DNA of 6,997 nucleotides from Deltaproteobacteria bacterium RBG_13_49_15 (GTDB lineage Bacteria > Desulfobacterota > Desulfobacteria > Desulfobacterales > UBA2156). Shown in pieces: positions 1 to 5,196 of this stretch. Within the stretch, counting starts at the first letter, position 1. Each line of letters begins with the position of its first letter. The translations under genes and the position numbers were made by a program. The notes under the pieces are model-generated. The model was not told the DNA's origin, searched no databases, and was given only the letters and a program-made list of their open reading frames with translations. The stretch covers positions 6,585-13,581 of the forward strand of contig MGQD01000183.1 of assembly GCA_001797695.1 (NCBI GenBank), written 5' to 3'.

Positions 1-357
1 TGCTGTCGGTCATATGAACCCAACTGCGTGTATAAAGCCGGCAATTCCGGCCTTTCCCTTGCGTGCGCCGCGTCCTTTTTCTGCAATCGACAAGTCATCC
101 TTCCCATATCAGCCGTTTGGTCGTCCGGCGATATCCGTACTTGAGAAAATCCGGACGAATCTGACAAACGCATTCAGGCAATATTTCGTTTTGAGGCTTT
201 TTATCCGGTCTGAAATAAAACGTCCTTTTGGACAACTATATAGGCTAACATCCTTTTTAACATAACCCGTGATTCGAAAAATGACACGGTATTTAAAAGA
301 AAAAATGAAGCGATTGCTTTTCGATTAAATTAAAACAAACCGGAAGGAGGTTTTCGA
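1..357. other. Upstream non-coding region with no defensible gene
   Basis: I see no gene here that I would defend. A + strand frame is open over about 14-265, but it has no ribosome site, its composition is odd, and it resembles no family I know. On the - strand a 46-codon frame (235 down to 95) ends in a plausible-looking basic, aromatic C-terminus, but it has only a TTG start without a properly placed ribosome site. Two small inverted repeats occur: gccgg/ccggc at 37-51 and tcgtccgg/ccggacga at 121-158. The last 90 bases are AT-rich and form the leader of the downstream operon. No promoter with convincing -35 and -10 boxes stands out. Confidence 0.6.
121..158. repeat. 8-bp inverted repeat with a 22-base spacer
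   Basis: Bases 121-128 (tcgtccgg) and 151-158 (ccggacga) are exact reverse complements separated by 22 bases. The repeat lies 200 bases upstream of the corrinoid operon. It could be an operator-like site, a weak RNA stem or chance. No function can be assigned. Confidence 0.45.
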
Positions 358-359
358 AT
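272..359 (+). promoter_or_regulatory. Operon leader with alternative pairing elements reaching the first start codon
   Basis: The segment attcgaaaa (272-280) is the exact reverse complement of ttttcgaat (351-359). The latter spans the whole spacer between the ribosome site (aaggagg, 344-350) and the first two bases of the ATG at 358. A second partner, ttttcga at 318-324, can pair with tcgaaaa (274-280) instead. In RNA the two pairings exclude each other: the long one hides the start codon and the other leaves it free. This could be a translational switch, or the three copies could be protein-binding half-sites in DNA. The arms are AT-rich and short, so chance is possible. No known riboswitch class was recognised. 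Confidence 0.3.
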
Positions 360-993
360 GGAAGGATTAAAGAAACTGGCTGAGTATGTGGAATACGGCA
401 AACGGCAGGAGGCCAAATCGCTAGCACAGAAACTTCTGGGAGAAAACATCAGTCCGGATACCATCGTCAAAGAGGGCATCATGGCAGGCTTGAACGCTCT
501 TGGCGAAAGATTTGAAAAATTTGAGGCTTTTGTGCCCGAACTGATGGTGGCAGGACGTGCGGCAAAAGAAGTGCTTGAAGTCTTGAAACCGAAGATGACC
601 CAGGGCCCTCTTCACAAAATTAAAGGAACCGTGGTTATCGGCACGGTTGAAGGCGATGTTCACGATGTCGGTAAAAACATCGTAGCCATGGTGATCGAAG
701 GAGGAGGTTTTAAAGTGATCGACTTGGGCGTGGATGTTCCGCCGTCTAAATTTATCAAGGAAGTAAAATATCATGAAGCAAATATATTGGCGTTGTCGGC
801 CCTCTATACTCCCACGCGCCTGGCGATGAAAGGAACCCTCGAGCTTCTACGGACAGAAGGGATTCGGGATAGTATTAAAGTCATGGTCGGGGGTGCGCCG
901 ATCGATCAGAACTTTTGTGATTTGATAGGAGCGGACGGGTATGCGCCGGATGCTCCGGCAGCGCTAAAGCTGGCTGAACGGCTCGCCAACTAA
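358..993 (+). CDS. Corrinoid protein of a methyltransferase system (MtaC/MtbC/MtvC type)
   Basis: This cytoplasmic 211-residue protein carries the cobalamin cofactor that shuttles a methyl group between two methyltransferases. Residues 1 to about 88 are a helical cap of the methionine-synthase type, including the EKFEAFVPELMVAGRAAKE stretch. The rest is a Rossmann-like B12-binding domain. It shows the base-off/His-on signature D100-V-H102-D-V-G105, with H102 as the expected lower cobalt ligand, then S147-A-L near the nucleotide loop and V-G178-G179-A-P. The length is typical for the family (about 210 residues). The start is set by a strong ribosome site, aaggagg at 344-350, seven bases before the ATG. 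It is the first gene of a five-gene run, 60 bases ahead of the UroD-like methyltransferase that should methylate it. The family is certain. Which methyl donor it serves is not visible in its sequence. Confidence 0.96.
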   Translation: MEGLKKLAEYVEYGKRQEAKSLAQKLLGENISPDTIVKEGIMAGLNALGERFEKFEAFVPELMVAGRAAKEVLEVLKPKMTQGPLHKIKGTVVIGTVEGDVHDVGKNIVAMVIEGGGFKVIDLGVDVPPSKFIKEVKYHEANILALSALYTPTRLAMKGTLELLRTEGIRDSIKVMVGGAPIDQNFCDLIGADGYAPDAPAALKLAERLAN

Positions 994-998
994 CCAAA

Positions 999-1018
999 GG
1001 AAAAAGCAACCCTTTTCC
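999..1018 (+). promoter_or_regulatory. Small intergenic hairpin after the corrinoid-protein gene
   Basis: The arms ggaaaa (999-1004) and ttttcc (1013-1018) form a 6-bp stem with an 8-base loop just after the stop codon. No T-run follows, so it does not look like an intrinsic terminator. It could protect the 3' end of the upstream message, which would help make the corrinoid protein more abundant than the enzymes. That role is inference only. Confidence 0.3.
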
Positions 1019-1053
1019 CTGGAACGCATCGGAGAAAAAAACAGGAGAAAAAA

Positions 1054-2214
1054 ATGAAAGAAGATAAATTATATAAAGACCGTCGATATAAAATAAATGA
1101 ACTCCGGGCAAAAAATGAAAAAATGACTGCAAGGGAGCGAACGCTTAAGGCCATTAATTTTGAAGAGGCGGATCGGATCCCCATAGACAACTGGATGGTG
1201 CCGGAAATTAAAAAGCGTTGCCAGGAATACTGGGGGTGCGAAACGGATAATGAACTGCTTGCATTCCTTGGTGTCGATGTGAGGGATAATTATGGTCCCA
1301 GTTACGTAGGGCAGGAGTTTAAAAAATTTGATGACGGCACCGTGGCGGACTTATGGGGCGTAAGACGAAAGATCGTCACTTATGGAAAAGGGACGTCTTA
1401 TGAAGGAATTTTCAAGGAAGTCGCCTGGTCGCCGCTGGAGCACATGAATACAGTAGAGGAAATCAACTCATACGATGGTTGGCCGTCACCCGACTGGTGG
1501 GATTATTCAAAAGTCAAAAGTGATTGCGCAGCCTGGCATCCGGAATATTTCGTGCTTAATAAAGGAGACCGCCTGGATCGCACGGCGCAATTAAAACCGA
1601 TGATGTATCTGAGGGGCATCGAGCAAACCTTTATCGATCTGGCTGAAAATCCCAAAATTGTTGAGTGCATTCGCGATCATGTGGTTAATTATTTCGTGGA
1701 ATACAATCCAAGGGTGTTTGAAGCGGTCGGCGGGGAAGTCGATATGTTCATGATGGGTGACGACGTGGGCGGCCAGCGGGGTCCCCTGATCAGCCGGGAA
1801 ATGTGGCGCCGATATTTCCGCGATGGATTCAGGAAATATTGCGACATCGCCCACAGCTTTGGCCTTAAGGTGATGTATCATACGTGCGGAGATGTGTATC
1901 AGCTTATTCCCGACTTTATCGACAATGGCCTGGATATGCTCCAGTCCCTTCAACCTCGGGCGACCAACATGGACATTAAACGGCTGAAACAGGAGTTCGG
2001 GAAACACCTTTCTTTCCAGGGCGCCATGGACATCCAGCAGGTATTGCCTCTTGGAAGAGCCGAAGATGTCAAAAAGATGGTAAAATACGCAGCAGATAAC
2101 GCCAAACCCGGGGGCGGCTATATTTTTTGCACGTCTCACAATATCCAGGCCGACACGTCGATGGAAAACGTGGTTGCGCTTTTCGAAGCCTATCACGAAT
2201 ATGGTGGCTACTAG
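1054..2214 (+). CDS. UroD/MtaA/CmuA-family corrinoid methyltransferase (probable substrate-specific MT-I)
   Basis: This 386-residue TIM-barrel protein belongs to the uroporphyrinogen-decarboxylase superfamily but is of the methyltransferase branch. The zinc site of MtaA/MtbA-type enzymes (His-X-Cys and a distant Cys) is visible: H276-T-C278-G, then C359 in the segment YIFCTSHNIQ. The D236-D-V-G-G-Q-R-G-P-L-I-S stretch (about 236-247) is the usual family loop. The operon has no MtaB- or MttB-type enzyme, so this one is the best candidate to demethylate the substrate and methylate the corrinoid protein encoded upstream. The start at 1054 has a good ribosome site (aggag 1043-1047, six bases away). 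The next ATG in family register, at 1123, has none. The first 23 residues are therefore a lysine-rich extension before the usual MTARERTLKAINFEEADRIP opening. A true heme-pathway decarboxylase is unlikely given the zinc ligands and neighbours. Confidence 0.92.
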   Translation: MKEDKLYKDRRYKINELRAKNEKMTARERTLKAINFEEADRIPIDNWMVPEIKKRCQEYWGCETDNELLAFLGVDVRDNYGPSYVGQEFKKFDDGTVADLWGVRRKIVTYGKGTSYEGIFKEVAWSPLEHMNTVEEINSYDGWPSPDWWDYSKVKSDCAAWHPEYFVLNKGDRLDRTAQLKPMMYLRGIEQTFIDLAENPKIVECIRDHVVNYFVEYNPRVFEAVGGEVDMFMMGDDVGGQRGPLISREMWRRYFRDGFRKYCDIAHSFGLKVMYHTCGDVYQLIPDFIDNGLDMLQSLQPRATNMDIKRLKQEFGKHLSFQGAMDIQQVLPLGRAEDVKKMVKYAADNAKPGGGYIFCTSHNIQADTSMENVVALFEAYHEYGGY

Positions 2215-2253
2215 GTTCCGCCGTCGGAATTAATCCAGTGGTATAGTGAACCC

Positions 2254-2263
2254 TGCAATTGCA
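2254..2263. repeat. 10-bp perfect palindrome tgcaattgca
   Basis: The palindrome tgcaattgca lies in the 70-base gap before the third gene, 21 bases ahead of its start. The same gap holds a small stem, ttccg/cggaa, at 2216-2229. Either could tune expression of the downstream gene, whose own ribosome site is weak, or they may be incidental. Confidence 0.35.
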
Positions 2264-2284
2264 TAAAAAACATGACGGTGAAAA

Positions 2285-3091
2285 ATGGAAATCGTGGGTG
2301 AAAAAATCAATACAACGCGCCAAAAGGTGGAAGAGGCAGTGCGGGGGCGCAACGCCGCCTTTATTCAGGAGCTGGCCAGAGCTCAAGCGGAAGCCGGTGC
2401 GCACTATTTGGAAGTCAATTCGGGCATGCCGCTTTACCCGGAAGAGGAATCCGAAGATTTCGCCTGGCTGGTTCCGCTTATCCAGACAGCAGCGGATATC
2501 CCTCTGTGCATCGATTCAGCCTATCCGCTGGTGATCGAAACCGCTTTGAAACTGCATAAGGGGAAGGCCATGATCAACTCCATCAATGGAGACCCTTATA
2601 GGATAGAGAGTATCCTTCCATTGGCAAAAAAATTCGATTGCAAGGTGATTGCACTAACTTCGAGCCGGGAGGATGGAATCCCGGCAACGAGCAGCGGACG
2701 GGTCGAGATCGCTGAAAAAATAGCTAAAATGGCCCAGAGTCACGCATTTCCTCTCGAAAATATCTATTTTGATCCCCTGGTCCTCCCTTTATCCACCAAC
2801 GACCAGAATGGGAGGGTGTTCCTGGAAACTATGCGGGAAATTAAAAAGTCTCTTTCTCCTGCTAAAACAACATCAGGGTTAAGTAATATTTCTTACGGCT
2901 TGCCGAAACGAAAGAGGATAAACCACGCTTTTTTGGCTCTAGCGGTATGGTGCGGCATGGATGCGGCCATTCTCGATCCGACGGACAAAGAAATCATGGC
3001 CATGCTTCCGGTTGCCGAATTGATCTCGGGTCGTGATGCGGACTGCATGGATTATCTGACAGCGTATCGGAAAGGGAAGCTCAATTACTAA
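2285..3091 (+). CDS. Methyltetrahydrofolate:corrinoid methyltransferase-like protein (AcsE/MtrH type, MT-II)
   Basis: This 268-residue TIM barrel of the pterin-binding (dihydropteroate synthase-like) family lines up along its whole length with acetogen MeTr (AcsE). Visible landmarks are G5-E-K-I-N9 at the N-terminus, C-I-D77-S, M-I-N98-S-I-N, Y-F-D163-P-L-V-L-P and G198-L-S-N201-I-S. The Asp, Asn, Asp and Asn of these segments match the pterin-contacting positions of MeTr. In this operon it most likely takes the methyl group from the methylated corrinoid protein and places it on tetrahydrofolate, making methyl-THF for the Wood-Ljungdahl pathway. The reverse direction is chemically possible. 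The start is secure because an in-frame stop lies at 2279 and the GEKIN motif begins five residues in. The ribosome site is weak (ggtg, four bases away), unlike those of the other operon genes, which suggests lower translation. It could also be the housekeeping MeTr, but no CO-dehydrogenase genes are nearby. Confidence 0.92.
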   Translation: MEIVGEKINTTRQKVEEAVRGRNAAFIQELARAQAEAGAHYLEVNSGMPLYPEEESEDFAWLVPLIQTAADIPLCIDSAYPLVIETALKLHKGKAMINSINGDPYRIESILPLAKKFDCKVIALTSSREDGIPATSSGRVEIAEKIAKMAQSHAFPLENIYFDPLVLPLSTNDQNGRVFLETMREIKKSLSPAKTTSGLSNISYGLPKRKRINHAFLALAVWCGMDAAILDPTDKEIMAMLPVAELISGRDADCMDYLTAYRKGKLNY

Positions 3092-3136
3092 CATCCCATT
3101 TAACTAAAAAAGGGATCAGACAAACAGGATGAAAGA

Positions 3137-3143
3137 AAGGAGG
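3137..3143 (+). promoter_or_regulatory. Ribosome binding site that decides the lipoprotein start
   Basis: The sequence aaggagg sits nine bases before the ATG at 3153. An earlier in-frame ATG at 3129 has only a weak cagg upstream and would add eight charged residues (MKERRERT) in front of the signal peptide. The start at 3153 is therefore preferred. Confidence 0.8.
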
Positions 3144-3152
3144 GAAAGGACC

Positions 3153-3626
3153 ATGAAAAAGTGGGGCGTCTTGTTAAGCACCGTATTAGCGCTGGTATTG
3201 CTTGGAAATTGCGGTGGCGGACCGGCACTACCGGAAAAACTGGAAGTTCCCCTTAAGCTTGTAAAAGGCATTGAAGGAGATGCCAAGGGGAATGCGGTTA
3301 TTGACACAAAAACAGGTGCCGATATCAGCATCAGTATCACCGGCCTGAAACCGGATGGGCTCTACACCGTCTTTTTCGTCAACGTGAAAAGCCAGATGTT
3401 CGAAGGCGTCGGCCAGGAGCCGTATGTTCTTCAGGTTGATCCAAATGGGGCCGTAAATTTCCAGGGAAAGTTCAAGAAGGATAGTTATAAAACTTTTACC
3501 AAACTTGCCGTATTTTTAAATCCGGGGGGAAAACCCATCCACAATCCATTGGGAGTTAAAGCCACTCTGGATGCCTTGATAAAAACCGAAAAACCCAAAA
3601 TGGTTCTTGAAGGCAAGCTGAGGTGA
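3153..3626 (+). CDS. Small exported lipoprotein of unknown function
   Basis: This 157-residue protein opens with a short basic tip (MKKW) and a hydrophobic stretch (residues 5-18). It ends at Cys20 in the sequence LLGNC followed by three glycines, which looks like a lipoprotein signal. The Asn directly before the cysteine is unusual, since Gly, Ala or Ser is normal there. The mature part (about 137 residues) has no further cysteines. It alternates short polar and aliphatic segments such as ADISISITGL, LYTVFFVNV and TKLAVFLNPGG, which suggests a small beta-sandwich. I do not recognise a family. It is 61 bases after the methyltransferase gene and 47 before the transporter gene, with no terminator between, so it is probably co-transcribed. 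It may help capture or deliver the substrate at the cell surface, but that is a guess from position. It would be anchored in the inner or outer membrane facing the periplasm. Confidence 0.85.
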   Translation: MKKWGVLLSTVLALVLLGNCGGGPALPEKLEVPLKLVKGIEGDAKGNAVIDTKTGADISISITGLKPDGLYTVFFVNVKSQMFEGVGQEPYVLQVDPNGAVNFQGKFKKDSYKTFTKLAVFLNPGGKPIHNPLGVKATLDALIKTEKPKMVLEGKLR

Positions 3627-3673
3627 TCCACTCTTCAAAATGATAACCAGTAAAATTTGGAAGGAGGAGAGGT

Positions 3674-5032
3674 ATGGCGACTGGAACAACCTTTGATGGT
3701 TCAAAAATGAGCAGAACAGAAATCCTGTCTGCCTGGAAAAGCTGGCAGTTGAGGATCTTTATCACCATTTGGATCACTTACGGAACCTTCTATCTCTGCC
3801 GTGCGAATATATCGTTTGCCCTTCCGGGGCTGTCGGCTGAATTCGGGTTCTCAAAGACCTTGCTGGGGCTGTTAGGCACCGCTCTGTTTATCATGTATTC
3901 CCTGGGCCAGTTTATCAACGGACAATTAGGAGATAAATACGGTGCAAGAAAGCTGGTTTTCGTCGGCATGATCGTATCGGCGCTGTTAAACATCATATTT
4001 AGTTTCTCAACCGCTTTTACATTCATGCTGATCGTATGGGGTCTAAACGGCTACTTTCAATCCATGGGATGGTCCCCCCAGGTGAAAACCATGGCCAATT
4101 GGTTCACGGTCAAGCAAAGAGGCAAATGGATGGGACTAATGGGCTCCTGCTACCAAATCGGAAACGCCTACTCCTGGCTCCTGGCGTCTTATCTGGCGGC
4201 AAACTATGGCTGGCGCAGCCTTTTCTGGGTGCCTGCCATTATTTTCCTGATTTCTTCAGCACATTTTATTACCCGTATCCGAAATGCCCCGGAAGAAATC
4301 GGATTGCCGCCTATTGAGCAATTGAGAAAACTGCTCGATGCAGGCGCCGATGCCAGGGCCGGCGCAGACCCCGATTCAGCGCCTGTTTGCAAGTTGGTTG
4401 AGGACAAACATCTTGGATTCGGGCACACCATTTCAACCTGCGTCACCAACCCCCGCATCTGGGGAATTTCCATTGCGTTTTTCTGTCTGGATATCATCCG
4501 CTACGGCTTTTTTTACTGGGCGCCGACCTACCTGATAGAAGCTCAGGGAGCCAAAATCAGCAGTGCCGGCCTTACAGTAGCGGTTCTGCCCCTTGCAGGA
4601 TCAGCCGGAGCCATCGTTTGCGGCTGGGTGAGCGAAAAATATTTCAACAACCGGCGTGCGCCGGTGATTTGTATCTGCCTATTCGGTTTGGCTGTTTTCA
4701 GCTATCTGTTTTATAAGGCGCCTCCGGGAGCTTGGCTGTGGGGTCTGATCTGCCTGGCCATAATTGGTTTCTGCACCTATGGTCCCCATGTCCTGATGGT
4801 GGGGCATGCAGCACAGGATTTTGCCGGACGGAAAGCGGCTGCATCGGCCGCCGGGTTTATCGACGGCTTCGGTTATATCGGCGCTGCCATGACAGGTGTA
4901 TTCACCGGATGGTTGGTTGAAAACTACGGCTGGGGCGCCGGCTTCTGGTACTGGATCATTGCAGCGCTTGTTGCGGCCTTTACCATGCTGGCGCTTTGGA
5001 GGGTACCGGTTGTTGAAGTTGAGTATGACTGA
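3674..5032 (+). CDS. Major facilitator transporter, OPA (GlpT/UhpT-like) family
   Basis: This 452-residue inner-membrane protein shows the hydrophobic pattern of 12 helices and a polar central loop (about residues 212-255). The MFS loop motif G83-x-x-x-D87-K-x-G90-x-R-K is present between helices 2 and 3. The segments YLCRANISFALP, GYFQSMGWSPQVKTMANWF and IIRYGFFYWAPTYL align well with GlpT. R43 and R276 fall on the two GlpT substrate arginines (R45, R269), while Y160 stands where GlpT has His165. An anionic substrate is therefore likely, but probably not glycerol-3-phosphate. A strong ribosome site (aaggagg 3661-3667, six bases away) supports this start. A later Met at residue 12 is possible. 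Last in the operon and followed by a terminator, it probably imports the methyl donor or exports its demethylated product. A sensor-like role as in UhpC is less likely, since no two-component genes are seen. Confidence 0.92.
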   Translation: MATGTTFDGSKMSRTEILSAWKSWQLRIFITIWITYGTFYLCRANISFALPGLSAEFGFSKTLLGLLGTALFIMYSLGQFINGQLGDKYGARKLVFVGMIVSALLNIIFSFSTAFTFMLIVWGLNGYFQSMGWSPQVKTMANWFTVKQRGKWMGLMGSCYQIGNAYSWLLASYLAANYGWRSLFWVPAIIFLISSAHFITRIRNAPEEIGLPPIEQLRKLLDAGADARAGADPDSAPVCKLVEDKHLGFGHTISTCVTNPRIWGISIAFFCLDIIRYGFFYWAPTYLIEAQGAKISSAGLTVAVLPLAGSAGAIVCGWVSEKYFNNRRAPVICICLFGLAVFSYLFYKAPPGAWLWGLICLAIIGFCTYGPHVLMVGHAAQDFAGRKAAASAAGFIDGFGYIGAAMTGVFTGWLVENYGWGAGFWYWIIAALVAAFTMLALWRVPVVEVEYD

Positions 5033-5066
5033 TCCGTCTATCAGCCATAAGCATTTTTTTTAAATT

Positions 5067-5098
5067 AAAGAGGCGAAGTTTTCACTTCGCCTCTTTTT
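5067..5098 (+). terminator. Intrinsic terminator ending the five-gene operon
   Basis: A perfect 13-bp stem (5067-5079 with 5084-5096) encloses a 4-base loop, tttc, and runs into five T residues (5094-5098). It begins 34 bases after the transporter stop codon. The other strand has only a broken T-run after the stem, so it is mainly a + strand terminator. It implies that the activator gene downstream has its own promoter or depends on read-through. Confidence 0.93.
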
Positions 5099-5196
5099 CA
5101 TTGTGTTTTAGCTGTTATGTTTAATCGTCATGAGGCAGCATCGTAAATAAGATCCCGAAAGCCTATCGATTGGCTTCAGACCGGAAAGCGAAACCG

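Noticed and set aside
14..265. An 83-codon + strand reading frame at the left edge
   Set aside because: It has no ribosome site before its ATG, no recognisable motif, and an odd composition. Other frames in the same stretch look equally or more protein-like.
281..309. Possible sigma-70 promoter (atgaca at 281-286, 17 bases, aatgaa) or sigma-54 promoter (tgacac ... tt) ahead of the operon
   Set aside because: The -10 box is poor, and the sigma-54 reading lacks the essential GG and GC pairs. Neither is good enough to annotate.
1591..2196. A 201-codon - strand frame inside the UroD-like gene
   Set aside because: It is the antisense shadow of a strongly conserved coding sequence and has no motif of its own.
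1054..2214. Heme-pathway uroporphyrinogen decarboxylase as the function of this gene
   Set aside because: The zinc-binding His and Cys residues and the flanking corrinoid and MeTr genes fit the methyltransferase branch, and no heme genes are nearby.
3093..3116. Stem atccc/gggat between the third gene and the lipoprotein gene as a terminator
   Set aside because: Only 5 bp with a 14-base loop and no following T-run, so it should not end transcription.
5099..5196. A cobalamin, SAH, c-di-GMP or tetrahydrofolate riboswitch ahead of the activator gene
   Set aside because: I looked for the core motifs of these classes that I know and found none. Only a 5-bp stem is visible.
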